DNA of 42,322 nucleotides from Waddlia chondrophila WSU 86-1044 (GTDB lineage Bacteria > Chlamydiota > Chlamydiia > Chlamydiales > CAMCWV01): the NCBI GenBank assembly GCA_945882915.1, contig CAMCWV010000016.1, positions 1-42,322 of the forward strand. The letters are read 5' to 3'. Position 1 is the first letter of the stretch. Each line of letters opens with the position of its first letter. The position numbers and the translations under genes were made by a program. Positions 1 to 8,470 of this stretch are shown here, piece after piece. Under the pieces are notes generated by a model. That model did no database searches and had not been told where the DNA came from. It saw nothing but the letters and a program-made list of their open reading frames with translations.

Positions 1-2991
1 GTTGCTGAAGTTAACTTTTGGGAAGAGAAGTTCCAGGCTTTAAGCGAAGCGGATCTCAAGGCTAAAACGAAAGAATTTCGTGAGCGGTTTAAGAATGGAG
101 AATCGATTGATGCTCTTCTGCCTGAAGCTTATGCAGTTGTAAAAAATGCTTGCAGGCGGCTTTGTGGGACCCATGTTCACGTCTTTGGGTATGGCCAGGG
201 TTGGGATATGGTTCCCTACGATGTTCAGCTTATTGGGGCAACTGCAATGCATTATGGTGCCATTGCAGAAATGCAGACAGGGGAGGGAAAGACCCTCACA
301 TGTACGCTTCCGCTTTATCTCAATGCACTGACAGGTAAGCCAGTACACCTCGTTACAGTTAACGACTACCTTGTTCAACGTGACTCTGAATGGATGGGGG
401 CGATCTTCAGTTATTTAGGGTTAACTGTTGGCGCTTTGGTAAATACCGTTCCTCCGCATGTCCGCAAAGCGCTTTATGCTTGCGATGTCGTTTATGGAAC
501 TGCTGCTGAGTTTGGGTTTGATTACTTAAGAGACAACTCAACAGCATCTCGCAAAGAAGAGCAGGTGCAGCGCGGCTACTACTTTGCAATTGTCGATGAA
601 ATTGACTCTATTCTCATTGATGAAGCGCGAACGCCCTTGATTATTTCTGGGCCTGTCCCTGTAAGCCGGCAGATGTATGACGAGCTCAAAGAAGGGGTCG
701 CTGTGCTTGTTCGCATGCAGCGGGATCTTTGCAACCGTTTGGCTACAGAAGCGCGTAAAGTCCTCGATAAAGGGGGCTGGTTTGCTGATCGTACAGAAGC
801 AATGAGCAAGCGAGAAAAGGTTCAAGAGTCGGAAGAGCAAGAGGCTTTTCATAAGCTATGGCTCGTCACCAAGGGAACTCCTAACCACAGAGTTCTTAAG
901 CATGTGCGGGAAAATCCAGACATGCGAGATATGATCGATAAGTGGGACGTGTTCTATTATGGAGAAGGAAACAGGGAAGAAAAGGCGAAGGCTCTTTCAG
1001 AGCTGTTTGTCATCGTTGATGAGAAGGCGAGTGAGTTTGAGCTTACAGATAAAGGGATTGCGGCTTGGGCCGAGCATGAGTTTGGCTCTGCTGATGACTT
1101 TGTGATGCTTGACCTTGGGCATGAATATGCTCTAGTTGATCAAGAACATGCAGATATTGAAGAGCGAAAAAAGCATAAGTTCGCTTTGCAAGATGAAGAT
1201 GTTAAGCGTAAAGAGAGGGCTCACAACCTCCGTCAGCTCCTCAGGGCTCAGCTCATGATGGAAAAGGATGTTGATTACATCGTTCAAGACAACAAGGTCA
1301 TCATCATTGATGAGCACACAGGGCGTCCTCAGCCAGGAAGACGCTTCTCAGATGGGCTGCACCAAGCAATTGAAGCTAAAGAAGCGGTGGCTGTTCAGAA
1401 AGAAACTCAAACCTACGCAACAATCACCCTTCAGAACTACTTCCGGATGTACAAGAAGCTTGCAGGAATGTCTGGAACGGCGATGACTGAGGCAAATGAA
1501 TTTAAGGAGATCTACAAGCTTGAAGTGGTTGAGATCCCCACTTACCGCCGTTGCGTTCGTGCTGATGCAAACGATGAAATCTACATGACTACACGAGAGA
1601 AGTATAATGCGATTCTCAAAGAGGTCATAGATGTTCATGCTAAGGGACGTCCAATTCTAATTGGCACTGAGTCGGTAGATATTTCTGAGACACTATCGCG
1701 GGTTTTCAAGCAGAATAAACTCCCTTACACGATTCTCAATGCTAAGAATCACGCTCAAGAGGCAGAGATTATTGCAGATGCGGGGAAGGTTGGGGCTATT
1801 ACGATTGCAACGAACATGGCAGGCCGTGGAACCGATATTAAGCTAAAAGAAGGTGTTGTTGATCTAGGTGGATTGCATGTGATTGGAACGACTCGTCACA
1901 ATTCACGTCGTATTGACAGGCAGCTTCGTGGTCGTTGCGCACGTTTGGGCGATCCTGGTTCTTCAAGATTCTACGTTTCTTTTGAGGATACGTTGATGCG
2001 CCTATTTGCATCGCCTCGTCTTAATGCGATGCTTAAGAAGTTCCGTCCCCCAGAAGGGGAGCCTATCTCTGCAGGGATTCTTAACAGGGCTATCGAGACG
2101 GCTCAAAAGCGTGTAGAACAGCGCAACTACACTATTCGTAAGCACACTCTAGAGTATGATGATGTAATGAATAAGCAGCGGCAAGAGATCTATTCTTTCC
2201 GCAATGAAATCATGCACATTGAAGATGTTTGCGGGATGGCTGTAGAGCTTATTGAAGGGCTTTGTGAAACAAGGGCTGACGAGTACTTTAGAGGGCGTGG
2301 TGAGGAAGCGGGATGGAACCCTGAGGGATTCCGCGAATGGCTTATTAGTCACTTTCCTTTGTCGATCGGAGAGGGCTATTTCGACGACGATCATTCCGAA
2401 TCTGCAGATCTCGCCAAAAAGGCTGCAGTTTTAATTATAGAGGCCTTTAAGCAGAAGATCGACTACGAAAGCAAGAAACGGGCCCCTTCTGCAAATGCAG
2501 AAGCTGGCACCCCTATTCTAGGGGTTGCTGATGAAACTGTGCGCAGCTTGATGCTTCGCAAGGTTGACCAGCTCTGGCAAGAGCACCTTCTTGTGATGGA
2601 TCACTTGCGCACAGAAGTTGCTATGCGTGCAGTAGCGCAGAAAGATCCTCTTATTGAGTTTAAGCAAGAGGCCTTCGTGCGCTTCGATGAACTTAGCCAG
2701 ATGCTCCGGATGGAAATTGCTCGTGATCTCTTTAAGTTTGAGACTGTCACTTACGATGAACAGTTCTTCCAGAAAATGATTGGGCAGTTAAAACTTGAGA
2801 CGCAACGTTCCTTCTTGACTGAGCTCGAAAGAACAGAGCCAGTAGAGACAGTGCCTGCAGAGGTTCAGGAATCTGCTGGAGTCACAATTGTCGGGGTCCA
2901 AAGAACCGGGCGCAATGACAACTGTCCTTGTGGCAGTGGAAAAAAATACAAAAAGTGTTGCGGCGCAGAAAGCGAAGTAAAAAACGGATAG
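1..2991 (+). CDS. secA: Preprotein translocase ATPase SecA (5' end outside window)
   Basis: SecA is the motor ATPase that pushes unfolded preproteins through SecYEG. The reading frame is open from base 1, so the start codon lies upstream; 996 residues are visible. Window residues 92-98 are the Walker A motif QTGEGKT. DEIDS at about 199-203 is the DEAD-type motif, followed by ILIDEARTPLIISG. GMSGTAMTE lies near 489 and TNMAGRGTDIKL near 610. The C-terminus carries the zinc-binding SEC-C motif CPCGSGKKYKKCCG used for SecB or ribosome contact. The helicase motif reads GRCARLGDPGSS instead of the usual GRAGRQGDPG; this is a known chlamydial variant and the best single taxonomic marker here. A charged insertion at about 235-340 matches the enlarged chlamydial protein. 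Identification is secure. Confidence 0.98.
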   Translation, partial: VAEVNFWEEKFQALSEADLKAKTKEFRERFKNGESIDALLPEAYAVVKNACRRLCGTHVHVFGYGQGWDMVPYDVQLIGATAMHYGAIAEMQTGEGKTLTCTLPLYLNALTGKPVHLVTVNDYLVQRDSEWMGAIFSYLGLTVGALVNTVPPHVRKALYACDVVYGTAAEFGFDYLRDNSTASRKEEQVQRGYYFAIVDEIDSILIDEARTPLIISGPVPVSRQMYDELKEGVAVLVRMQRDLCNRLATEARKVLDKGGWFADRTEAMSKREKVQESEEQEAFHKLWLVTKGTPNHRVLKHVRENPDMRDMIDKWDVFYYGEGNREEKAKALSELFVIVDEKASEFELTDKGIAAWAEHEFGSADDFVMLDLGHEYALVDQEHADIEERKKHKFALQDEDVKRKERAHNLRQLLRAQLMMEKDVDYIVQDNKVIIIDEHTGRPQPGRRFSDGLHQAIEAKEAVAVQKETQTYATITLQNYFRMYKKLAGMSGTAMTEANEFKEIYKLEVVEIPTYRRCVRADANDEIYMTTREKYNAILKEVIDVHAKGRPILIGTESVDISETLSRVFKQNKLPYTILNAKNHAQEAEIIADAGKVGAITIATNMAGRGTDIKLKEGVVDLGGLHVIGTTRHNSRRIDRQLRGRCARLGDPGSSRFYVSFEDTLMRLFASPRLNAMLKKFRPPEGEPISAGILNRAIETAQKRVEQRNYTIRKHTLEYDDVMNKQRQEIYSFRNEIMHIEDVCGMAVELIEGLCETRADEYFRGRGEEAGWNPEGFREWLISHFPLSIGEGYFDDDHSESADLAKKAAVLIIEAFKQKIDYESKKRAPSANAEAGTPILGVADETVRSLMLRKVDQLWQEHLLVMDHLRTEVAMRAVAQKDPLIEFKQEAFVRFDELSQMLRMEIARDLFKFETVTYDEQFFQKMIGQLKLETQRSFLTELERTEPVETVPAEVQESAGVTIVGVQRTGRNDNCPCGSGKKYKKCCGAESEVKNG

Positions 2992-3082
2992 GCTAACTTT
3001 AGGTATAGATGAAGAGAAGAAGAAAAAGCTTTGGAAGCTAGCCCAAAAAAGAGCTGGATTTAAGACTCAATCTGGAATCCTA

Positions 3083-3107
3083 GACCTTAGACGGCCCACG
3101 TTACCCA
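3083..3107. repeat. Partial copy of repeat B arm downstream of secA
   Basis: The string CCTTAGACGGCCCACGTTAC closely resembles CCTTAGGCGGCCCAAGTTAC, the right arm of the long hairpin at 26920-26962. The rest of the element is absent, so this looks like a decayed fragment. The 149-bp gap between secA and the convergent gene otherwise shows only a start-less open frame of about 50 codons that I cannot assign. Confidence 0.4.
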
Positions 3108-3140
3108 CTAAAGACAAATCTCTTGTTTTGAGGGCTGCCT

Positions 3141-3779
3141 TTAAAGGGATCTGCTAGAGGGACTTGAAAGGGCGCGCCAGCCGAAGAAGAGTAGTGGGGC
3201 TGCCGCTAGTAAATAAGCCCCCCAGTAGTTTGTGTTCCAAGTTAAGGTGAGGCGGCCATCGGTTCCGCAGAGAAGCAGTAAGAAGCAGAAAAAGAGCAGC
3301 ATGCTTCCTGAAAGGAGCAAAACAAGAGGCTTTAATAAGGCTTTTGAATCTCCCCCTGTCCCCTCAAAAATTCCAGTTGCAGTCCCTGCTGGATCATTCC
3401 CATTAAGAGCTTGTTCCCATTCCGTTTGTGTCACTCCGTACCCTTGTGGCTGTCCATGAGATTGTCCATGGAACTGACCAGACGGCAGGCCGGTAATTGA
3501 GGCGTGAGCTGCTGTTTGAGAAGTTCCTTGCGATGATTCCTCTCCTCCGTATGACCCTTGAGAGTTCATAGAAGAACTTCCGGAGGGAGGGCCAAATGGG
3601 TTGTCGGCATATTCATTTGCCGAGGTATTGAGTGCGTGGAGAGCGTAAGGAGGCTCGGCAGATTTCCCATCTTGTATAGCGCCTAAGCTCGATCCGCAAA
3701 AAGGGCATTGAATGGCTTGCATGTTGACTTCGCCTTCACAATTCCAGCAGAATTTTTTTGCTTTTGAGGATGTGTTCAT
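3141..3779 (-). CDS. Zinc-ribbon membrane protein of unknown function
   Basis: I do not recognise a named family. The N-terminus has two CxxC pairs, CWNC at about residue 11 and CPFC near 25, typical of a small zinc ribbon. A Ser/Gly/Gln-rich, probably disordered linker follows (about 40-140). The C-terminus has two hydrophobic segments: LLLSGSMLLFFCFLLLL, and one ending LLFFGWRAL. The protein is therefore probably membrane anchored with its zinc ribbon and linker on one face. I chose the ATG at 3779; an in-frame GTG at 3788 would add three residues, and neither has a convincing Shine-Dalgarno. It is convergent with secA, the same neighbourhood as small hypothetical genes next to secA in other chlamydiae, but orthology is only a guess. 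Confidence 0.72.
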   Translation of the reverse strand: MNTSSKAKKFCWNCEGEVNMQAIQCPFCGSSLGAIQDGKSAEPPYALHALNTSANEYADNPFGPPSGSSSMNSQGSYGGEESSQGTSQTAAHASITGLPSGQFHGQSHGQPQGYGVTQTEWEQALNGNDPAGTATGIFEGTGGDSKALLKPLVLLLSGSMLLFFCFLLLLCGTDGRLTLTWNTNYWGAYLLAAAPLLFFGWRALSSPSSRSL

Positions 3780-3857
3780 GGGATACACTTACGAGATGTG
3801 TTTATAATTTTTTTATTTTTCTGGCGCCTTTTTAGAGTGTTGATGGCGGGACACTCA

Positions 3858-3875
3858 CAGCTAAGAGGAGTATAT
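3858..3875 (+). repeat. Half copy of palindromic repeat P
   Basis: CAGCTAAGAGGAGTATAT is the right edge of repeat P (full copy at 25404-25483) with no matching left arm. It is directly followed by TG, giving GAGGAGTATATG, which opens only a 14-codon frame. The rest of the 3780-4271 gap holds repeats D and C and the sufB promoter region, and no other gene. Confidence 0.6.
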
Positions 3876-3984
3876 GTGGCATGAATATAATTTCTCGCAA
3901 GCGTCTTTTGAAATCTAAGCCATGCGGGCTAATCGGTTTTTTTAAATTCCACCATTATCTTGAGAGTTTAAAACTATTTTAGTT

Positions 3985-4128
3985 GGATGTTACCCACGTA
4001 ATCCACTAAAAAAAACAGGAAGGCCTTTTTTGTATTTTCTCTGTGTTGTCTGTGTTTCAAAATTTGATATTAAAATATTTGAAACACAGAAGCGTGAGAG
4101 AACGTGAGAGAAAATACAAAAAGTTTGC
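3985..4128. repeat. Repeat D copy (AT-rich, CACAGAG / CGTGAGAGAA)
   Basis: The block begins TAATCCACTAAAAAAAACAG and TTTTTTGTATTTTCTCTGTG, passes an inverted AT-rich centre (TTTCAAAATTTGATATT / AATATTTGAAACACAGA) and ends GCGTGAGAGAACGTGAGAG. Because the first and last parts are roughly complementary it can fold into a long imperfect hairpin. Related copies lie at 8089-8259, 15203-15243, 25585-25715 (reverse), 27390-27475 and 27609-27771. It is non-coding in this position. Confidence 0.8.
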
Positions 4129-4173
4129 AACAGTTCACATGCACCGACAAAGAAGGGGTATGTGAACTGTTAC
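4129..4173. repeat. Repeat C hairpin, copy 1
   Basis: AACAGTTCACATGCACC is followed by AAGGGGTATGTGAACTGTTAC; the outer 12-13 bases are complementary, giving a stem with a loop of about 20 bases. A 47-bp copy in opposite orientation is at 8037-8083, and right-half copies are at 8273-8290 and about 8403-8437. All four flank the suf genes. Confidence 0.8.
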
Positions 4174-4207
4174 CAAAAATGCTTTTTATTTCACCCGCTT
4201 GTGTTGT

Positions 4208-4268
4208 TGAGGTTAAACATGAAATAGTTTAAAATGCATTTCTTCCTGTTTTATATTATCTAGGGAGG
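4208..4268 (+). promoter_or_regulatory. Candidate sufB promoter and ribosome binding site
   Basis: TTGAGG (4208-4213) and TAAAAT (4230-4235) are separated by 16 bases and resemble a housekeeping (sigma 66) promoter. AGGGAGGA at 4262-4269 is a strong Shine-Dalgarno a few bases before the sufB ATG. The promoter is an inference from motif spacing only. The Shine-Dalgarno is clear. Confidence 0.45.
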
Positions 4269-4271
4269 ATA

Positions 4272-5711
4272 ATGACAGCTCAAACCATTTTAAAAGAACC
4301 TCCTGAGTATAAATACGGATTTGTTACACAAGTGGAGTGTGATAAGCTGCCCAAAGGTCTTAGCGAAGAGACCGTTAGGCAGATTTCTGCAAAAAAAGGG
4401 GAACCCCCTTTTATGCTGGAGTTTCGCCTAAAAGCTTATCGCAAATGGCTTGAATCTGAAGAACCGACCTGGTCTAATGTTAACTACTCTCCGATCGATT
4501 ATCAGGATCTTTCTTATTACTCTGCGCCTAAGAAGAAAGCGAAACTCAATAGCTTGGCAGATGTAGATCCCGCAATCTTAGCTACCTTTGAAAGGCTAGG
4601 AATCCCCATTGACGAGCAAAAGCAGCTTACAAATGTTGCTGTAGATTTAGTCTTCGACTCAGTTTCTATCGGAACGACTTTCAGAAAGCAGCTTGAAGAG
4701 GCCGGAGTTGTTTTATGCTCAATATCTGAGGCGGTTCATAGATTTCCTGAGCTTGTCGAGAAGTATCTAGGAAGCGTAGTCCCTATTGGGGACAACTATT
4801 TTGCGACTCTAAACTCAGCCGTATTTTCGGATGGGTCATTTGTCTATATTCCAAAGGGCGTTAAGTGCCCTATGGAGCTCTCTACTTACTTCCGCATCAA
4901 CGATAAAGAAACGGGTCAGTTCGAAAGGACGTTGATTATCGCAGAAGAAGGCTCTCATGTAAGCTACTTAGAAGGGTGTACAGCGCCTGCCTACGACACC
5001 AATCAGCTCCACGCAGCAGTTGTCGAGCTTATTGCTCTTGATGATGCTGAAATTAAGTATTCGACAATGCAAAACTGGTACTCTGGCGATCCTAAAACAG
5101 GCGCTGGAGGCATTTATAACTTTGTGACTAAGCGAGGGCGTTGCCAGGGAGTGCGCTCCAAGATCTCTTGGACACAGGTGGAAGCGGGCGCTGCCATCAC
5201 ATGGAAGTATCCTAGCTGCATCCTACAAGGGGATTATTCGGTAGGGGAGTTTTTCTCTGTTGCCCTTACGAACGGAAAGATGCAGGCAGATACCGGATCA
5301 AAAATGATCCACCTTGGTAAGCATACAAAGTCGACAATCATTTCTAAGGGAATCTCGGCAGACTACTCTCATAACAGCTACAGAGGTCTTGTCAAGATCG
5401 CATCACGCGCTGATGGGGCTCGTAACTACACGCAGTGTGACTCGATGCTCGTCGGAGACAAGTGCTCGGCAAATACGTTCCCCTACATTCAAGTAGCTAA
5501 CTCCTCAAGCCAGGTCGAGCACGAAGCCTCAACGTCTAAAATGAATGAAGAGCAGCTTTTTTATCTTCAATCGCGTGGGATTGCGCGTGAAGATGCCATT
5601 AATATGGTTGTGAATGGCTTTTGTAAGGACGTGATCAAAGAATTGCCCTTGGAATTTGCCGTTGAAGCCCAAAAGCTTTTAGCGTTGAAACTAGAAAATT
5701 CCGTAGGATAG
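4272..5711 (+). CDS. sufB: Fe-S cluster assembly scaffold SufB
   Basis: SufB is the beta-helical scaffold subunit of the SufBC2D complex on which Fe-S clusters are built. The 479 residues match the family length. The conserved C-terminal core is visible: [21 protein letters not shown], then [39 protein letters not shown] and [19 protein letters not shown]. The two Cys near residue 398-407 lie in the region where the E. coli scaffold cysteine is found. The start is fixed by a strong AGGGAGGA. It begins the sufB-sufC-sufD set and is 24 bases from sufC. Assignment is secure. Confidence 0.97.
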   Translation: MTAQTILKEPPEYKYGFVTQVECDKLPKGLSEETVRQISAKKGEPPFMLEFRLKAYRKWLESEEPTWSNVNYSPIDYQDLSYYSAPKKKAKLNSLADVDPAILATFERLGIPIDEQKQLTNVAVDLVFDSVSIGTTFRKQLEEAGVVLCSISEAVHRFPELVEKYLGSVVPIGDNYFATLNSAVFSDGSFVYIPKGVKCPMELSTYFRINDKETGQFERTLIIAEEGSHVSYLEGCTAPAYDTNQLHAAVVELIALDDAEIKYSTMQNWYSGDPKTGAGGIYNFVTKRGRCQGVRSKISWTQVEAGAAITWKYPSCILQGDYSVGEFFSVALTNGKMQADTGSKMIHLGKHTKSTIISKGISADYSHNSYRGLVKIASRADGARNYTQCDSMLVGDKCSANTFPYIQVANSSSQVEHEASTSKMNEEQLFYLQSRGIAREDAINMVVNGFCKDVIKELPLEFAVEAQKLLALKLENSVG

Positions 5712-5735
5712 GGGCTGGTCAGAACAAATAATAGC

Positions 5736-6521
5736 ATGAATACATCTATGAACACACCAATGATCGAGATAAAGAATCTACACGCCTCTGTTGAGGGTAA
5801 AGCCATTTTAAAAGGGCTTTCTCTTACCGTTAACAAAGGTGAAATCCACGCCATTATGGGCCCTAACGGAACAGGGAAGTCAACCCTTGCAAAAGTACTT
5901 GCCGGGCATCCTAGCTACGAAGTAACCGAAGGAGAGGTCCTTTTTATGGGGAAAGATCTTTTAGATCTCGATCCCGAAGAGCGGACAGCACTTGGTTTGT
6001 TCATGAGCTTCCAGTACCCAGTAGAGATTGCTGGAGTTTCTAACGTTGAGTTCTTGCGTACAGCTTACAACTCTTTGAAAAAAGCGCGTCAGCAACCGGT
6101 ACTAACGGAAGAAGCTTTCGATGTCCACTTCCAGCAAAAGATGGCTTTAATGGAGATGCGCCCAGAGTTTAAGACCCGTAGCGTTAACGAAGGGTTTTCT
6201 GGCGGAGAAAAGAAGCGCAATGAAATCTTGCAAATGGCTGTTCTAGAGCCACATTTAGCTGTTCTTGACGAAACTGACTCAGGCCTTGACATCGATGCTA
6301 TGCGCATTGTAGCCCACAGTGTTAACCGTTTAATGAGCCCAGAGAATGGACTTGTTATCATTACCCACTACCAACGCCTTCTCGATTACATCAAGCCTCA
6401 CTTTGTTCATGTAATGATCGAGGGGAAGATTGTTCAGTCTGGTGGCCCAGAGCTTGCTCTGGATCTTGAAAAGAAAGGGTACGACTGGCTTGTCACAACT
6501 CCTGAAGAGGAAATCGCTTAA
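5736..6521 (+). CDS. sufC: Fe-S cluster assembly ATPase SufC
   Basis: SufC is the ABC-type ATPase that drives conformational change of the SufB-SufD scaffold. Residues 42-50 are the Walker A motif GPNGTGKST. The ABC signature FSGGEKKRNE is at about 154-163, and Walker B with the catalytic Glu is VLDETDSGLD near 177. No transmembrane segments are present, as expected for this soluble ATPase. The start is uncertain. The reading begins MNTSMNTPMIEIKNLHAS, and homologues usually start close to the third Met (5760); no clear Shine-Dalgarno decides. The stop overlaps the sufD start by one base (TAATG), implying translational coupling. Confidence 0.97.
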   Translation: MNTSMNTPMIEIKNLHASVEGKAILKGLSLTVNKGEIHAIMGPNGTGKSTLAKVLAGHPSYEVTEGEVLFMGKDLLDLDPEERTALGLFMSFQYPVEIAGVSNVEFLRTAYNSLKKARQQPVLTEEAFDVHFQQKMALMEMRPEFKTRSVNEGFSGGEKKRNEILQMAVLEPHLAVLDETDSGLDIDAMRIVAHSVNRLMSPENGLVIITHYQRLLDYIKPHFVHVMIEGKIVQSGGPELALDLEKKGYDWLVTTPEEEIA

Positions 6522-7837
6522 TGATGACTCAAATGGGGACTGACCGGGAATCTTTCCACGCCCAAGTGCAAGCTCTTTACGAAGGGGTTGACAAGTCGGA
6601 TGTTCTTGGAAAAATCAGGGCAAAGGCTTGGGATCACTTCCTCGAATTGGGGTTGCCCTCTCGGCATGCCGAGACCTACCGTCTTGTTCCTTTGCGCCAC
6701 CTCTACAAAGGGGTGTATGCACTGCTAGAAAATTCAGAGCCCTCTCCTGAAAAGCTTTCTTTAGCAGAAGTGCAGCCTCATATTTATCCTGAATGCGCCC
6801 AGTCTGTTCTCGTTTTTGTTAATGGGTCGTATGTAGAAGCTTTATCCAATACAACAGCGCTCCCTAAGCAGATGGTTGTAACCTCTCTTTCTACGGCTGC
6901 GCGCACTTATAACGCTCTTTTGGGCAATCGTTGGGGCAAGTCTCTTATGGAAGAGACCGACCCCTTTGCTGTCCTTAATGCTGCTTTGCATGGAGTCGGA
7001 GGGTTTGTTTACCTTCCTCCAAAGACTGTCCTAAAGAGTCCATTGCAGATCTTGCATATTGTGGATCCCGCAAGAGCAGGTCTTTTAGGCGCATTTATGC
7101 CTCGCGTTCACTTTTATGTGGGCAGTCAAAGTCAGCTGAAAGTGCTCTCAACAGCTGCAACATTGTCGGGAGAAGACTATTGGGTTAATCAGGTGCATGA
7201 GTTTGTCATTGAAGAGGCAGCTCACGTCCACTATACTAACTTGGTTCAAGAAGTTCCTCAGGCATGGCATGCACAGGCTTTTAGAGCGGTTCTCAAAAGA
7301 GATAGCACCCTTACCACAGTAGCCGTAACGGATGGAAGTAAGAGCGTTCGGCATGATTATTACATCACTTTAGCTGGGACTAATTGTGAGGCAAGTCTTT
7401 ATGGGGCTTGGGTCTTGCGCGGTGTTAAGCAGGCGCATGTGAATATTGTGATGGAGCATCAGCAGCCTCATTGCAAGTCCACGCAGTGTTTTAAGGGCGT
7501 TTTGCATGATGTTAGCCGGTCTAGTTTTGAAGGGAAAATCTTGGTAAGGCAGGCGGCTCAAAAAACAGAAGCGTATCAGGTGAACAACAATCTTGTTTTG
7601 AGTGATAAGGCAATAGCTGACAGTAAGCCAAATCTCGAGATTTTTGCTGATGATGTCAAAGCAACTCACGGGGCAACTGTAGGGAGGCTCGATGAAGAGC
7701 AGCTCTTCTACTTGCGTACACGTGGTTTTTCTTTGGAAGCGGCGCGGGAGACTCTCCTGAAAGGGTTCTATAATGAAATCATCGATCGCATCCCGATCCA
7801 TTCCGTTCGTCAGCAAGCACAGCGCATTGCTAACTAA
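6521..7837 (+). CDS. sufD: Fe-S cluster assembly protein SufD
   Basis: SufD pairs with SufB and helps iron entry into the Fe-S scaffold. The 438-residue product has the SufB/SufD family C-terminus: FEGKILVRQAAQKTEAYQ, NLVLSDKAIADSKPNLEIFA, DDVKATHGATVGRLDEEQLF and LRTRGFSLEAARETLLKGF. The N-terminal half is divergent, as is normal for SufD. It starts at the ATG overlapping the sufC stop; a second ATG follows immediately. It is the last gene before a 630-bp repeat region that separates it from sufS. Confidence 0.95.
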   Translation: MMTQMGTDRESFHAQVQALYEGVDKSDVLGKIRAKAWDHFLELGLPSRHAETYRLVPLRHLYKGVYALLENSEPSPEKLSLAEVQPHIYPECAQSVLVFVNGSYVEALSNTTALPKQMVVTSLSTAARTYNALLGNRWGKSLMEETDPFAVLNAALHGVGGFVYLPPKTVLKSPLQILHIVDPARAGLLGAFMPRVHFYVGSQSQLKVLSTAATLSGEDYWVNQVHEFVIEEAAHVHYTNLVQEVPQAWHAQAFRAVLKRDSTLTTVAVTDGSKSVRHDYYITLAGTNCEASLYGAWVLRGVKQAHVNIVMEHQQPHCKSTQCFKGVLHDVSRSSFEGKILVRQAAQKTEAYQVNNNLVLSDKAIADSKPNLEIFADDVKATHGATVGRLDEEQLFYLRTRGFSLEAARETLLKGFYNEIIDRIPIHSVRQQAQRIAN

Positions 7838-8036
7838 TAACTGTAGCTGAAGGAGAAGAGCTCTCGAGTAGAGGTTTTATTTTGGCTTTCTCTGTATTCT
7901 CTCACGCTTTCGAAATTCAAGTTTTAAGCATCCTTACACCGTTTAATCAGGTGAGGATCCAATGAAAATGGACTACATAAATCTTTTAACCACAGAGCTC
8001 ACAGACTCGACTTTAGGCTTTCTTTCAAAACAAATA

Positions 8037-8083
8037 GTAACAGTTCACATACCCCTCCTTCGTCGGTGCATGTGAACTGTTAC
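8037..8083 (-). repeat. Repeat C hairpin, copy 2 (complete, 47 bp)
   Basis: The ends are GTAACAGTTCACA and TGTGAACTGTTAC, a perfect 13-base inverted pair around a loop containing CCCCTCCTTCGTCGGTGC. On the opposite strand it reads like copy 1 at 4129-4173. Confidence 0.8.
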
Positions 8084-8088
8084 AAACT

Positions 8089-8259
8089 TTTTTGTATTTT
8101 CTCTCACGTTCTCTCACGCCTCTGTGGTTAAAAAAAACTGGCATTAATATTTTTGAAACACAGAGAACGTGAGAGAAAATAGAGAGGGAGGAAAGCGGGC
8201 ACTGCCACTTCAATCGTAAGGCTGCCAAAACACCCCCTATAAGCGTCAAATCTTTCTTG
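8089..8259 (-). repeat. Dispersed repeat of about 165 bp, copy 1 (contains D)
   Basis: The reverse complement of this block matches 27609-27771 almost base for base, sharing TTTGGCAGCCTTACGATTGA, GCCCGCTTTCCTCCCTCTCT and AACCACAGAGGCGTGAGAGA. The main difference is about ten bases (CTCTCACGTT region) missing from the second copy. Confidence 0.8.
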
Positions 8260-8272
8260 ACAAAGTCGCTTT

Positions 8273-8290
8273 GGGTATGTGAACTGTTAC
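8273..8290 (+). repeat. Repeat C half copy
   Basis: GGGTATGTGAACTGTTAC is the right half of repeat C and forms the inner end of the right arm of the composite element. Confidence 0.65.
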
Positions 8291-8360
8291 TATTTGTTTT
8301 GAAAGGAAGCCTAAAGTCGAGTCTGTGTTCTCTGTGGTTAAAAAAATTACAAGCTTGAGA

Positions 8361-8392
8361 CTAGTGGTCTGTCAATATTGACAAACCACTAG
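8361..8392. repeat. Short inverted repeat (hairpin)
   Basis: CTAGTGGTCTGTCAAT is followed directly by ATTGACAAACCACTAG, a 16-base inverted pair with one mismatch and no spacer. No T-run follows, so it is not a clear terminator; it may be an operator or part of the repeat nest. Confidence 0.6.
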
Positions 8393-8402
8393 CTAGAACT
8401 GT

Positions 8403-8456
8403 TGTGCTCCGACGAAGGAGGGGTATGTGAACTGTTACGTGAATTCTCTATATAAT
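8403..8456 (+). promoter_or_regulatory. Repeat C right half and candidate sufS promoter
   Basis: A partial repeat C (GGGGTATGTGAACTGTTAC) ends at 8438. A consensus TATAAT sits at 8451-8456, and GTGAAC inside the repeat (8427-8432) could act as a poor -35 at 18 bases. This would leave a leader of less than 15 bases before sufS, so transcripts would be nearly leaderless. This is inference from motif positions. Confidence 0.4.
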
Positions 8457-8470
8457 TCCCTGGGTTTCTG

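Larger units (their letters stand above)
7984..8343. repeat. 360-bp composite element with 71-bp inverted ends, between sufD and sufS
   Basis: Bases 7984-8054 and 8273-8343 are inverted copies of each other (about 68 of 71 positions match by eye), both containing GACTCGACTTTAGGCTT and the C-repeat edge GTAACAGTTCACATACCC. The enclosed 218 bases hold repeat C (8037-8083, overlapping the left arm) and a repeat-D-containing block (8089-8259) with a second copy at 27609-27771. There is no open frame of note. It has the look of a miniature inverted-repeat element or a nest of them. The remaining gap from 7838 to 7983 has a D-like stretch and no gene. Confidence 0.75.

Noticed and set aside
1..2991. 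GRCARLGDPG variant of SecA as a novelty
   Set aside because: As far as I recall, it is the normal chlamydial form of the motif.
4129..4173. Repeat C as a riboswitch or T-box
   Set aside because: It is a simple hairpin found in both orientations, with no conserved aptamer core and no terminator partner.
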